DNA from: Ischnura elegans
Lineage: Eukaryota > Arthropoda > Insecta > Odonata > Coenagrionidae
Assembly (NCBI RefSeq): GCF_921293095.1
Contig: NC_060252.1
Location: 7,626,001 to 7,690,000 of the forward strand
DNA length: 64,000 bases
Direction of reading: 5' to 3'
Positions 1 through 9,919 of this stretch are shown here, piece after piece. The notes under the pieces were generated by a model, which worked only from the letters and a program-made list of their open reading frames with translations, was not told the DNA's origin and searched no databases. Each line of letters starts with the position of its first letter. Position 1 is the first letter of the stretch. The position numbers were made by a program, and so were the translations under genes.

Positions 1-549
1 GGACAGGAAATAACATCGACAGGAAATGGATGAATGCGGACAGTGACTTAGTTAGAATCGGTTTGTGTTTGGGGGAGACCCTGTTGCTGTTCCCTGAGTG
101 ACCGCGCGCTGATAGAAAACTGGGAAGTTGAAAATAGTCGCTTTCATTTATATTCAATGGGCTTTCAAAGTTCATTTGGGGCCTTGTTGCTTCATCACAT
201 GCACGTAGCGAAGTGGGGAGTAAGTTTTGGGGGCTTCAGACCTCCCCCACAAAGTTATTCCCTTATAACGACTGCCCGCTATACATCTGATGAGAGAGGA
301 GGCCACTAGCTTAGGCGCACCTGCCCTTTGAAACTCCATTTTTAGATACGATTGCATAATGACAGTTCATAATGTCTGCCACCGAATCACTTTAAAGAAA
401 AAACCTAATTCAATCTTTTTTCAGCAGGACAAGAGTAAGCTATGAATACACGGAAAGATTCGGATCTTTAAACTGAGGCATGAAAATCGGAAGGAGTATA
501 CTGTCACCATTATTTTTGTGCTTCAGAAAAGGCTCAGGTGCACGATTAG
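1..549. other. No gene recognised
   Basis: Short open frames on the minus strand look random in composition and end by chance. No splice-flanked frame, repeat partner or inverted termini were seen. Confidence 0.5.
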
Positions 550-817
550 CAGTGACGCATACACATTGGGGACGCAGGGGGCGTCCCCCCCCCCCCCCCC
601 CTTGCAGGGTGCCCTCATTGCCGAACATTGCAGAACCACAATTGTAACTTTGTTATATCATAAGATGGCACTGTGTTGTGTATGCGTATAATCGTAAAAA
701 TTTGCATGTGCCTTCTGGGTGAATTAATTTAATTCTGGCGTTTCCATAGCAACTTGTAATTGTGCGTACAAAAAAATCTGAAATACGGACTGGGGCCTCC
801 CCCTGGATGCGAGACTT
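550..817 (+). mobile_element. hAT-like miniature element, family A, copy 1
   Basis: The left end reads CAGTGACGCATACACA, a variant of the CAGTGGCGGATACATA terminus of the copy at 19578. A G/C-rich hairpin with a run of about 17 C follows, and then the family body (the stretch around GCAGAACCACAA and TCATAAGATGGCA). It is colinear with 19578-19831 and with the reverse complement of 52531-52765. The right end (GGATGCGAGACTT) is degraded and no target duplication survives, so the end position is approximate. Confidence 0.7.
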
Positions 818-1779
818 AAGGAGGTGTAAAACTACCAATCACCTAGCAACATAACTATTGATACGTCAAAACCAAAAATGCAATTTTTAAGAATGGTGGA
901 ATACGTAATAGTTTCCTAGGTGACGCTGGGGCTAATGGTTGGAAGCGTGGGTCATTAAAGAAACGATGGAAGAGTACGGGGAGTTGTGCGAACTCTGATT
1001 TGGTGAGTGCGCGAAGCAAGGAAGTGGATTGAAGATCTTGAAAACAAGAGGGGCGTCACTACAAGAGGGCTGGTTGGTGAAAATGAGTGTTTGATTAAGA
1101 ATAACTGACATATATCTGTGAGGTTGTGTTGTGCCTGTTTCGAATTACTACATGACTCGAAGCTAAAAAGGGGAAAATGCAAATGGCCTGTTAAATGTGA
1201 GCCGAAAGAGAAGTGACATATTTGTTGTTTTTTGCGTTTGGTTACTTTTTAATATCAGACCGAGAGAGAAATTTTACATATAATGCATTTTTGATTCAAT
1301 ACGTAGGTGAGGTTAGCAATTATCAGAGTCCTCTGAATTACCTTACAATAACTACGAAGTCGAGTCGTTACAGCCCACCATCGTTCACGATGGACCTAGT
1401 CGAGAAGACAGACAGAGTTTCTTGTCGAGACAGGCGGAGTTTATTCATTTCAAATTATCCAATTGAACGTTAAGACAAATGCTCAATCCGCCAGCAACAA
1501 ACATTTCTAAAGACTCCATGTCTTAGATTCTTGGTTTATTCTCTTAATTTCCGACGTTTCCATGGTTGTCACGCTTTTTTTTATTTTTTAATTTTATATT
1601 TTGGTTCTTACAGGCTTCTAAAAACATCTCAACCCCTCTTAAATGCCGGACGACCTTCATATGCTCAATAAATTCTGAAAAAAAACACTATATCTGCCCA
1701 TTTCCCCCACAGGACTCTATGGAGCGCTTAGTTTTACAATGATGCACACCTCCTTTCCCACATTGGAAGCATGTGCGAC
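818..1779. other. No gene recognised
   Basis: Mixed-composition DNA without a convincing coding frame. A minus-strand GAAACGTCGG motif near 1547-1556 resembles 3' tails of some retroelements but stands alone. Confidence 0.45.
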
Positions 1780-2068
1780 CAGGGGCGCAGCTAGGAATTA
1801 AGGCTTGGGGTGCAACTAATACTAGGGATCTGGGGGTATGGAATACCCGCCAGGGTAAGCGGGAGATGCGAGATTAATAAATAGCGGAATTTTAAAATAA
1901 ATTATTCAAAATGGTGAGTTTAACGGCTTTCCGAGGGATATTTTATTAAGCCTTACACTAGTCTGTAAGTAATATTAATCCAATTAAGTAAAATTGATTA
2001 AACTTAAAAACTTCTCTGAGCTCTGGGGGGGGGTTTATCCCCCAAATCCCCCCCTCGTTGCGCCACTG
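1780..2068. mobile_element. hAT-like miniature element with GC-tract subtermini
   Basis: The ends CAGGGGCGCA and TGCGCCACTG are inverted repeats of the CAGTGGCG type, and G-rich and C-rich tracts lie just inside both ends. TGTGCGAC precedes the left end. TATGCGAC follows the right end after two extra bases, a probable decayed 8-bp target duplication. There is no coding capacity. Termini and duplication length fit hAT-type non-autonomous elements. Confidence 0.65.
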
Positions 2069-2575
2069 TATATGCGACGACTTCTCTAGGTGACAGAGTA
2101 ATGAGAGTACAATCCAGAGGACTCTGGTAATTATTACAGCGTAAACAAACGCTAACGACCAATCCGGTCAAAATCACGCGATCACAATTCTGCCGTATAG
2201 TTATTGTTCGTAAGCGCAGGAGCCGATCATCCCTGTTGTTCGAATTTACTCCGTGGGATAAAGATACCGGAGGAATGAATCAGTGATGAGAGACTTGAGT
2301 GGAGGGAAATGGAGCTTGCGATGCTACGTTTCTCACGCGCTGCGGTCCACTCTTGTCTGTCCATCCAATCGGAAACGTGGCGTGATATCTTTCGTTTCGT
2401 TTCAATAAAGCGCTTTCGTGTGGACGGAACATCACAAGAGTCATTCGGAAGGACAAAGAGAAGGGAGAGAGAAAGATAGCAGAGCAAATTACCCTCGAAG
2501 AGTCAACAGCCCGAAAGGAAGTTCGCATTACTCCACACGGCACGATTAGATCGTTACCGTAAGGTATTCAGGCCC
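2069..2575. other. No gene recognised
   Basis: Overlapping minus-strand frames at 2227-2543 are arginine/serine-rich and show no domain. The short inverted match of 2110-2145 to 1310-1345 is the only structure seen. Confidence 0.45.
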
Positions 2576-3230
2576 AATAGAGTGGTTTCCTATTATTTTT
2601 TATTGCCTAAAGCGAAAGATTATTACCCCTGGAGTACGTATTTCAGGCTTTTAGATTTTTAAATGACGATATCTACTTTTCGCGATTAAATTAAAAGTGC
2701 GTTCAAGCGCGCGACGGCTAAGTACGAATGCTGGGAAAAGCCCGTGTGACGTAATTCTGGTTCCGGCTACCGCCATAAGAGGCCACCTTGGTGCGAAGCT
2801 ATGAGAGCCGCTACGATGCAGCGTGCCAGCAGATAGCAGAGTACCATGCTAGCAGGTAGCTCTTGGATTAAATAAGGATTATTAATACCCTATCAAACTA
2901 AGGAAACTTTCCGACCATAGGCAATTTTAATAGGTGATTATTAAGAAATGTTTCCCTGAGCTCTGTGCCTCATGCATGCATTGGTAATCTCAGAGATGTA
3001 AAACTCCAATCTACTCCTATAGAATCTAGGTTCCAGTGACGTCACGTGGAGTGGCATCGCATGGGTGCCAATCTGGCCTTTTTCAAATGAGGTTAAAATT
3101 GACCATTAACATTCGTCCAAACTGGGATTTCTAAAACCAAATAATTTTTTATATTATGAATACACTAATGGTGGGTAACGAATCGAAATCAATGCCTTTC
3201 TTTTTCTTTGACGAAGGAAACTACCCTATT
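2576..3230 (+). repeat. Dispersed repeat family D, copy 1 (inverted termini)
   Basis: This 655-bp segment begins AATAGAGTGGTTTCC and ends GGAAACTACCCTATT, so the ends are inverted repeats. A reverse-complement copy lies at 28174-28841. Both contain a GTGACGTCAC palindrome, a CATGCATGCATTGG stretch and an AATCGCGAAAA-type stretch, and they are clearly diverged. The inverted termini and dispersed copies suggest a non-autonomous DNA transposon. No clear target duplication was found, so the superfamily is open. Confidence 0.7.
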
Positions 3231-4213
3231 CCAATTCGAGAATGGCAACCTATACTGTGTACTAACTCAAGTACATCATCGGGGAATACTAGCAAACCGT
3301 AACGTAACCACGAACGACCGAAGCGCTCGCACACCAATGCGGCCAGCTACGAAATATAAACCAAAACGAGTCGTTGTCTTTTGTTGGAGTATACCTATGC
3401 TTGAAATTTAAGGACAAATTAGTGATTTGCATACGAATGACCGTCTCAGCATATTTTTGATTGTTGCTTAAATAATTATTGCGTCTATAGGAATATTGGA
3501 GGAAATGATTCGATTTCGGGATGGAGAGTGAAATGAATGAAAACGAAGAGCTTCAATTTTAATTTAGAATTTCGGAAGCACACCTGGCAAAAATAAGAGA
3601 AAAAATATGGTGATAATTTTCCTGTACATCGGCGTAGCCAGGATCAAAACAAGGGTTGGAGGGGCAAGCCGTGGTCCCTCAAGTTGTTACATTTTAGTAC
3701 AAGAAAGGTGAATGAAACCAAAATTACGACAGCGTTTTATTAGTCTATAAATTTAATTTTTTGAAAAAAATAATGGTTTATATTTTAGTTTCATGTCTTG
3801 TGCTGATAAAACTTTTCTTCAAAAGAAAATGTTTTCAAAACTTTTGTTTTGAAAAAATTTTCATTTTCATTTTGCTTTGAGAATAACGAGAAAAAATATC
3901 ACCAATCTGCGTAGTTATCACCGAAAACACTTGTCGCTCGATGTGGTTAGAAACATTTAAAAAAATTGGTATATAGAACGTATAATAAGTGCATTGAGAG
4001 TGTGGTAGAATACCATTAGCAAAAGCATTAGCTCCTCAAACTTCATAATTATGTGAAAAAACGTGATAAAAACACAACTCCTAAGTACCAGAGAATGATT
4101 TCGAAACTCAACTGAATCCGTCTGAGACTGGATTTTGAATTATACCTTACGGCTCACGTCACCCTTTGGAGACGAGCGATTTCTTACGGCATACCTACGT
4201 ATTATGGCTTATC
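3231..4213. other. No gene recognised
   Basis: AT-rich DNA. GGCGTAGCCAGG near 3634 resembles hAT-like termini elsewhere in the window, but no matching right end was found. The frame over 3208-3411 starts inside repeat D and has no recognisable content. Confidence 0.45.
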
Positions 4214-4218
4214 CCTAC

Positions 4219-4412
4219 TGTAGCGCCGGTTCGCTGGAGAAGGATATTCAAAATAACGTTCGCTCACTTCGAGGTTCAAACCACAACTCCTTTATTCTCT
4301 CTCTTTTACAACGGGCCCCAAAAGCCCTTCTCCCGTCGAGGGCTTCACGCCCCCACCTCCTGGGTTTTCCCCAAGAGTCCATGTCCTGAGTAGCGGACAG
4401 CGCTCCGCTACA
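4219..4412 (-). repeat. 3' long terminal repeat
   Basis: This 194-bp LTR is bounded by TGTAGCG and CGCTACA, a 7-bp inverted repeat with the canonical TG...CA ends. It is identical to 9320-9513. On the element's strand an AATAAA polyadenylation signal lies at 4291-4296. No clear TATA box was seen. Confidence 0.97.
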
Positions 4413-4427
4413 CTGCCCCCTCCTTTC
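4413..4427 (-). other. Polypurine tract (plus-strand primer site)
   Basis: On the element strand this reads GAAAGGAGGGGGCAG and directly abuts the 3' LTR. Position and purine content are those expected of the second-strand primer of LTR retrotransposons. Confidence 0.85.
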
Positions 4428-4562
4428 AAAGGCGTCGCGCCCTCGCGACGGTCAGCATAGCTGGAACCTTCGCTGTCCTCGGATCTCGGAAAGTTGGCGC
4501 CTTTATCTCCTTACCTCTGAAACGAAAATAAAAGAGACCACCCCCCCGGAATTACTCCTTCC

Positions 4563-7500
4563 TCAGAGCCCGGCTTGAAACCTTTCTGGCTCCCTTGTCA
4601 CCCGTCTGGGATATCGCATGGTCGGCTCAATAACCGCTTCAGCTGGTGGCTCCTCTCTCGCTGCCGGAGTCGCTTGGCCCTCCTGTGTTGGTGGAATGGA
4701 GAAAAACTTCCATCCACCCCCTCCGCGGACGACCGGTTTTTCCCTCGCTGTCTCGGCCTCTCTTGGCCCATCTTTTGTCTCTTCAACTCCGTCCGTATTC
4801 TCACATTCCTTTTCCGTGTCTCCTCCCGGTCTTTCCTCCCACCTTTTGAGTCGGTTGAAGTGTACCACTAGGCGGCGGCGAGGATTATCCACCTTCTTCA
4901 CTCGGTACGTGACCTCGGACAATTTCCGTATGATTTGGAAAGGACCCGTCCAGGGGCGATGGAATTTGCGACACTTCCCTCTTGCCGTAGCGGGATCGTG
5001 GAGCCATACCCTTTCCCCTTCCTCAAAGGGTGCACCGTGACAACGGCGGTCGTATTGTTCTTTTTGCCGGAGGTGGGCCGACCCAAGCCTCTGCCGTGCG
5101 AGATCATGGGCTTTCTCGAGGCTCTCTCGCAAGCGTCTCACAAAGTCGCCTTCTTTCGCCACCCCCCTCTGCACGTCAGGGATCCCCCACTCTAACTCAA
5201 TGGGAAGGCGCACTTCTCTGCCAAACATAAGAAAATAAGGTGTAAATCCTGTGCTGCTGTGTTTGGCCGACCGATAGGCTAGCATGACGGAATCCAAATG
5301 CTCATCCCATTCGGATTCCATATCCGTCCACTGGCTCAACATAGCTAATAATGTTCTATTGAACCGCTCGACTTGGCCGTCCGACTGTGGGTGGTAGGGT
5401 GATGTTCTTGTTTTTACCGCCCCAATCACTTTACACATCTCTTGGAAGAGGCGGGATTCGAATTGGCGTCCTTGATCAGTATGGATTTCCCGTGGCACTC
5501 CCCACCTGCACACGAAGCCCTTAACATGATGCGCCACTGTTTCCGCCTCTTGGTTATGCATGGCATACGCTTCGGTCCACTTGGTGAACTCATCAGCGAC
5601 CACCAATATATATTTATTTCCCAACTTTGTTTGAGGAAGTGGTCCTAAAATGTCCATGGAAATCCTTTCCATCGGTCCTCCCGTCGGGCAATGACCCAGT
5701 GGTGCTCGTTGCTGGTGAGGCGGGGATTTCCGACGCGAACAATCTTCACACGTGCGGCACCAAATTTCCACGTCTTTTGTGTATCCGGGCCAATAGTAGC
5801 GCTCTCTCACTTTACCTAGAGTTTTCTCATACCCTAAATGGCCTCCGACGGGCGAATCGTGCAAAGCCCGAAGAATTTCGTCCCTAGCCTCAGCAGGCAC
5901 AATTATCTGGAGACGGAAGGCGTCCCTTCCTTCTTCTTCCCACCTTCGAAAGAGAGCCCCATCCTTAAACACTAGTCTATCCCATTGTGTCCACAAAGCC
6001 TTCGCCCTCGGGCAGTCACCCCTCCTCTCTCCCTCGGACGGCCGAATTCCTGCTTCGAGTGCTTCCATTACCCTTCTCAGCACGGGGTCTTTGCTTTGTC
6101 TGTCTCTCACGCCTTCACTGGGGGCCTCTAAGACGGCGTCGATTTCCGCTGAAATCAGCTCCCCCTCTCCCCGTGCGCACTGTTTACAAACAGACCGGGA
6201 TAAACCGTCGGCATTTCCATGTTTGTTTCCCGGCCGATGCACCACTAAAAAGTCATACTCCGACAATTGCTCAAGCCAGCGAGCAACTTGTCCTTCCGGT
6301 TCTCGAAACGATCTCAACCACTGTAGGGAATTATGATCGGTGCGCACCACAAACCGTTTGCCTAATAAATATTGGCGAAAATGGCGGGTAGAATTTACTA
6401 CCGCCAAAAGTTCACGCCTCGTCACACAATATTGTTTTTCGGCACGTGAGAGCGTCCGACTGTAATAGGCCACAACCCTTTCCTCGCCTTCCTGTCTCTG
6501 GCTGAGTACGGCCCCGATACCCATCCCGCTAGCGTCACAGTCGAGCGTAAATTCGCAGTCCAACCGCGGGAAGGCCAAAATCGGTGAACACGTTAGCTTT
6601 CGCTTAAGAGTCTGAAAGGCGTCTTCACATTCTGCACTCCATTTAAATAAGGCATGCTTCTCGGTCAACCTGTGTAGGGGGCAGGCTATCTGTGAAAAGT
6701 CTCTAATAAACCGCCTGTAGTAAGATACAGTTCCTAGGAACGCCCTAAGCTCCACAAGGGATGCTGGAGATCGCCATTCTGTGATCGCGGCAATTTTATT
6801 AGGATCCGTCGCGACACCATTTTTGGAGACTATATGGCCTAAAAATTTCACAGATGGTTTCATGATTTGGCACTTCTCAGGCTTAATTTTCAGTCCCGCC
6901 TTCCTTAGGCGTATCAACACATCTGTTAGCCTTTCTACGTGCTCCCTAAAATCCCTTCCAAAAATTATGACGTCATCCAAGTACACCAAACAAGACCTCC
7001 ACTGTGCACCCGCGAGCACTAGGTCCATTAGTCTTTGGAATGTACTGGGTCCGTTGCACAATCCGAAAGGCAGCACTTTAAACTGATATAGACCGTCACC
7101 AGTGGTAAAGGCTGTCTTTTCTCGATCAGCTTCCGCGACCTCGCACTGCCAGTATCCTGACGCCATATCTATTGTGGAGAAAGCTGTTGCGCCGGCGAGC
7201 GAATCGAGAATGTCGTCCATGCGGGGGAGGGGATAAGCATCTTTGTGAGTCACGGAATTCAGACGCCTATAATCAACACAAAATCGCGTCGATCCGTCTT
7301 TCTTTGTCACAAGAACGATCGGTGAACTCCAAGGAGATGATGATTCTTCGATTATATCGTCCCTCATCATTTCCTCTACGATTCGTCGCACTTCTCCGCG
7401 TCTGTGGATTGGCAATCTCCTGGGAGGTTGCCGAATCGGGGACACATCCCTAGTCTCTATTGTGTGCTTAAGAATGTTTGTACGCCCTAAGTCGTAGGGT

Positions 7501-8498
7501 CCTCGAGAGCACACATCTGAAAACTCATTCAACACTGTTTTGAGTTCCTCTATTTCCGCTTCACTAATATCGGCACAGTTTAAGTCAAAGAGGGAAGATG
7601 CTGGGGGGAGATGCGCGTTCTCCAGACTAAAAACGGGCTTTTGACATGTTTCCACTTGTTCTCCACAACACTCGTGCAATACGCCCACTTTCGTGTCTTT
7701 GTATAGAGTCACTGTCTCTCCCAAGGGATTCAGGAAAAGCATATTCACCGTATCCTTCACGTTATGCAAAATCCGCGCACCGAAAACGCCATAACGCTCT
7801 AAAAGTTTTGGGTTTGGCTCGATTATCCCCACTTTTTCTTTGAACCCCGGGTCCGAGCTCACCAAACACTCCACTACCACTTCGTGGTGAGGAGGAAGAA
7901 CAACGTTCTCCTTCAACGTCACTGCGCAGCCCCACTCGCACTTTCCCTCACTTGAGAGAAAAGGCACCGCTTTTCCGCGGAGAAGAATGCAATTCCGGGA
8001 AAAAGCCACGTCACACTGATGTGCTCGCAGAAAATCGGCACCCAGGAGGCATCCCTTCGATAGGCGCGGGGCGATGAGCACATCATGAGAGAACTCTTCC
8101 CCTCCGATCTGAAGTATCACTTCACCCTTCCCAAGCACCCGTAATGGCTCCCCATTCGCCGTTATTAGTGTCACATTGTCTGTTATGATTTTCCCCGAAT
8201 TTTCGGTGCGGCTCCATATTTCTTCCGATATCAGTGACACTGCCGCTCCCGTGTCTATTAGTATCTCGACGGGGATCCCCGAAACGGATCCGCGCACCAG
8301 GGGCACTGACTCGGACAAAATTGTCCAAATTTCCTTTACTCCGCGTCCTCCGACGCCCTCGAGCGGTGAAGTAGTGTCTCGGTTTCCTTTTCCGTCTGCG
8401 GCCGAGAAGGTTACCGTCTCCTCGGCCTCCCATCGTTTCCCGAGAAGGAAAGCCGTGGGCATTCGGCCCTCAGATGGCCCTCCTCGCCGCACATCCAA
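4563..8498 (-). CDS. Pol polyprotein: protease, reverse transcriptase, RNase H, integrase
   Basis: This 1,311-codon open frame is entered by -1 frameshifting from gag at 8435, so its first 21 codons, including the nominal ATG at 8498, are probably not used as a start. Visible domains, in residues of this frame, are as follows. Aspartic protease has DTGA at 82-85. Reverse transcriptase spans about 340-560 with the active site YLDD at 506-509. RNase H spans about 645-770 with likely catalytic D655, E696 and D721. The integrase zinc-binding module has H880, H887, C917 and C920. The integrase core has D949, D1008 and E1044, with 35 residues between the last two. A GPF motif lies at 1185-1187 in the C-terminal integrase domain. 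All key residues are present and there is no stop. The proline- and glutamate-rich tail has no chromodomain that I can see. Function: cleavage of the polyprotein, cDNA synthesis and integration. Confidence 0.96.
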   Translation of the reverse strand: MDVRRGGPSEGRMPTAFLLGKRWEAEETVTFSAADGKGNRDTTSPLEGVGGRGVKEIWTILSESVPLVRGSVSGIPVEILIDTGAAVSLISEEIWSRTENSGKIITDNVTLITANGEPLRVLGKGEVILQIGGEEFSHDVLIAPRLSKGCLLGADFLRAHQCDVAFSRNCILLRGKAVPFLSSEGKCEWGCAVTLKENVVLPPHHEVVVECLVSSDPGFKEKVGIIEPNPKLLERYGVFGARILHNVKDTVNMLFLNPLGETVTLYKDTKVGVLHECCGEQVETCQKPVFSLENAHLPPASSLFDLNCADISEAEIEELKTVLNEFSDVCSRGPYDLGRTNILKHTIETRDVSPIRQPPRRLPIHRRGEVRRIVEEMMRDDIIEESSSPWSSPIVLVTKKDGSTRFCVDYRRLNSVTHKDAYPLPRMDDILDSLAGATAFSTIDMASGYWQCEVAEADREKTAFTTGDGLYQFKVLPFGLCNGPSTFQRLMDLVLAGAQWRSCLVYLDDVIIFGRDFREHVERLTDVLIRLRKAGLKIKPEKCQIMKPSVKFLGHIVSKNGVATDPNKIAAITEWRSPASLVELRAFLGTVSYYRRFIRDFSQIACPLHRLTEKHALFKWSAECEDAFQTLKRKLTCSPILAFPRLDCEFTLDCDASGMGIGAVLSQRQEGEERVVAYYSRTLSRAEKQYCVTRRELLAVVNSTRHFRQYLLGKRFVVRTDHNSLQWLRSFREPEGQVARWLEQLSEYDFLVVHRPGNKHGNADGLSRSVCKQCARGEGELISAEIDAVLEAPSEGVRDRQSKDPVLRRVMEALEAGIRPSEGERRGDCPRAKALWTQWDRLVFKDGALFRRWEEEGRDAFRLQIIVPAEARDEILRALHDSPVGGHLGYEKTLGKVRERYYWPGYTKDVEIWCRTCEDCSRRKSPPHQQRAPLGHCPTGGPMERISMDILGPLPQTKLGNKYILVVADEFTKWTEAYAMHNQEAETVAHHVKGFVCRWGVPREIHTDQGRQFESRLFQEMCKVIGAVKTRTSPYHPQSDGQVERFNRTLLAMLSQWTDMESEWDEHLDSVMLAYRSAKHSSTGFTPYFLMFGREVRLPIELEWGIPDVQRGVAKEGDFVRRLRESLEKAHDLARQRLGSAHLRQKEQYDRRCHGAPFEEGERVWLHDPATARGKCRKFHRPWTGPFQIIRKLSEVTYRVKKVDNPRRRLVVHFNRLKRWEERPGGDTEKECENTDGVEETKDGPREAETAREKPVVRGGGGWKFFSIPPTQEGQATPAAREEPPAEAVIEPTMRYPRRVTREPERFQAGL
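8400..8441 (-). promoter_or_regulatory. -1 ribosomal frameshift signal between gag and pol
   Basis: On the element strand the slippery heptamer G GGA AAC occupies 8441-8435, in the exact gag codon register. A 7-nt spacer follows (8434-8428). Then comes a 10-bp stem: GGCCGAGGAG at 8427-8418 pairs with CTTCTCGGCC at 8409-8400 with one G-U wobble and an 8-nt loop. The gag stop codon (8413-8411) lies in the loop. A slip after codon 273 of gag enters the pol frame at pol codon 22. Heptamer type, spacing and stem match known -1 signals. Confidence 0.93.
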
Positions 8499-9253
8499 CA
8501 GCGCGGCCGATCTCTGCGCCTCACACTGGAATTAGGGCGCCGCCTCTCCGGAGCGGGAGCGGGGTCGTGGTCCTCACCACTCGACATAACCATCCCTCGT
8601 AGAAATTGCAACACCTCTCTCATTGTCTCTGAGTTCTGTGTCAACGCGGCCTCCACTCTGTCCTCGCGACCACACCCTCGACTCCCCACACCGATATCCT
8701 GTGACCTGACGAGCGTCGCCGGCGCCAACGCATTCACTCCCCTGGTGGATGACTCGGCGAAATGGATTGCCTCCATCTCGATTGCAACGCCGATTGCTTC
8801 CTCGAGGCTAGCAGGTCTCGCCTGCTTCACCCACACCCGAATGTTCCCGTCGAGCCCATCGAGGAAGCGGTCGCGCACTACGGCCTTTCTCGCATCCTCG
8901 GGCCAGGAAGGGTATGCGCGCCGAGCAAGGCGCCCGAGGTCCGTGGCAAAGGCGGCGATGTCTTCTCCGGGGTTGCGCGCCCTTTGGACGAATCGCGCCT
9001 TCTCCTTCTCGCTCGCTTCCCTTGGGTTGAAGCGCCGCCCCAACGCCTCCCGCGCCTTTTCATAGCTCCCTCTGTTTTCCTCCGGCAGATCACGAAACGC
9101 CGAGAGAGCGTTTCCTGTGAGGCAGAGTCTCAGGTAGAGCGTCTTCTGCTCCTCAGGCCATTTATTTATTTCCGCCACTGTCTCAAATTGGAAGACCCAG
9201 TCTTCCCACTCCTCCGCACCACTAAACTTCTCCGGCATCACCATACCCGCCAT
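8411..9253 (-). CDS. Gag structural protein with one zinc knuckle
   Basis: This 280-residue protein forms the particle that packages the element RNA. The start ATG is in a strong context (GCCATGG). The body is charged and helical, with tryptophan pairs near the N terminus as in retrotransposon gag capsid domains. An arginine-rich stretch precedes a single CCHC zinc knuckle, CWMCGEEGHLRAEC, at residues 252-265. The last 88 bases overlap pol in another frame, and the frameshift site falls at codons 272-273, just after the knuckle. The leader between primer-binding site and ATG is only about 47 nt. The frame is intact, in keeping with the identical LTRs. Without frameshifting the product ends at residue 280. 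Confidence 0.93.
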   Translation of the reverse strand: MAGMVMPEKFSGAEEWEDWVFQFETVAEINKWPEEQKTLYLRLCLTGNALSAFRDLPEENRGSYEKAREALGRRFNPREASEKEKARFVQRARNPGEDIAAFATDLGRLARRAYPSWPEDARKAVVRDRFLDGLDGNIRVWVKQARPASLEEAIGVAIEMEAIHFAESSTRGVNALAPATLVRSQDIGVGSRGCGREDRVEAALTQNSETMREVLQFLRGMVMSSGEDHDPAPAPERRRPNSSVRRRDRPRCWMCGEEGHLRAECPRLSFSGNDGRPRRR

Positions 9254-9300
9254 GGCTGCCGCCGCCGAACCGCACGCAAAATCTCAGGATCGAGAACACA

Positions 9301-9318
9301 ATCCTACCGACTGCGCCA
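9301..9318 (-). other. Primer-binding site, tRNA-Ser type
   Basis: On the element strand the site begins TGGCGCAGTCGGTAGGAT, one base after the 5' LTR. Its complement, ATCCTACCGACTGCGCCA, has the form of a tRNA 3' end with CCA and resembles the acceptor and T-arm end of insect tRNA-Ser. Assignment to tRNA-Ser is from general knowledge of that sequence, not a search. Confidence 0.88.
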
Positions 9319-9319
9319 A

Positions 9320-9513
9320 TGTAGCGCCGGTTCGCTGGAGAAGGATATTCAAAATAACGTTCGCTCACTTCGAGGTTCAAACCACAACTCCTTTATTCTC
9401 TCTCTTTTACAACGGGCCCCAAAAGCCCTTCTCCCGTCGAGGGCTTCACGCCCCCACCTCCTGGGTTTTCCCCAAGAGTCCATGTCCTGAGTAGCGGACA
9501 GCGCTCCGCTACA
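9320..9513 (-). repeat. 5' long terminal repeat (promoter copy)
   Basis: Identical in sequence to 4219-4412 and the upstream LTR in the element's direction. AATAAA on the element strand lies at 9392-9397. Transcription should start within this copy, although no core promoter motif is obvious. Confidence 0.97.
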
Positions 9514-9645
9514 CCTACGTTTAAAAAGCGGGCTGAGTTTGGACTGGCTGGGTAGGTGATTCCTTTACCTTCGATTCACTCACATCCGATGCCGGTTTAA
9601 ATTTTTCATTCACACTGTCTGGCAATGACGATGAAGCATTTACGC

Positions 9646-9919
9646 CAGTGGCGTAACTATGGGGGGTGGATGAGGGGGATAGATCCCCCCTAAAGCCTCA
9701 GAGAAATAAAAATAATATTCAAAACTATTGTCTAGTTTGGACATATGGTAAATTTTAACCTGACCTTATAATGAAACCTAAATTTTAAGTGCCAAAATTA
9801 TGTAAAATGTATTTGCAGGCATGCCATTTTTACAAAATTTTCCCAAACGGGCGGTACTGGGGTGGAAGAACGCCCTTCCCCTCTCATCCCCCCAAAGCAT
9901 ACTCCTTGTTACGCCACTG
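9646..9919. mobile_element. hAT-like miniature element
   Basis: The ends CAGTGGCGTAAC and GTTACGCCACTG are perfect 12-bp inverted repeats, with G-rich and C-rich tracts inside each end. ATTTACGC precedes the left end and GTTTACGC follows the right end after two bases, a likely 8-bp target duplication with the same 2-nt offset as the element at 1780. It is non-coding, 274 bp long, and lies 127 bp from the LTR element. Confidence 0.75.

Larger units (their letters stand above)
4214..9518 (-). mobile_element. Complete Ty3/gypsy LTR retrotransposon
   Basis: A 5,295-bp element (4219-9513) lies on the minus strand inside a 5-bp target duplication, CCTAC, at 4214-4218 and 9514-9518. In its own direction the order is 5' LTR, 1-nt spacer, tRNA-Ser-type primer-binding site, gag, -1 frameshift, pol (protease, reverse transcriptase, RNase H, integrase), polypurine tract, 3' LTR. 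Integrase follows RNase H, which is the Ty3/gypsy order. The two 194-bp LTRs read as identical over their full length and both reading frames are open, so insertion is recent and the copy may be competent. There is no env frame; pol runs to about 150 bp before the 3' LTR. The finer clade is not assigned. Confidence 0.97.

Noticed and set aside
3208-3411. Open frame partly shared with the frame at 28147-28368
   Set aside because: The shared part is simply the end of repeat family D; no independent evidence of coding.
3634-3700. hAT-like element starting GGCGTAGCCAGG
   Set aside because: No matching right terminus or body match to other copies, so only the motif is noted.
4135-4393. Two plus-strand open frames across the 3' LTR, repeated at 9252-9494
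   Set aside because: They repeat because the LTR is duplicated; the frames cross LTR/flank junctions and have no domain.
4575-9490. Numerous plus-strand frames opposite gag and pol (for example 242 codons at 8762-9490)
   Set aside because: Antisense shadows of a GC-rich coding region; no conserved motifs.
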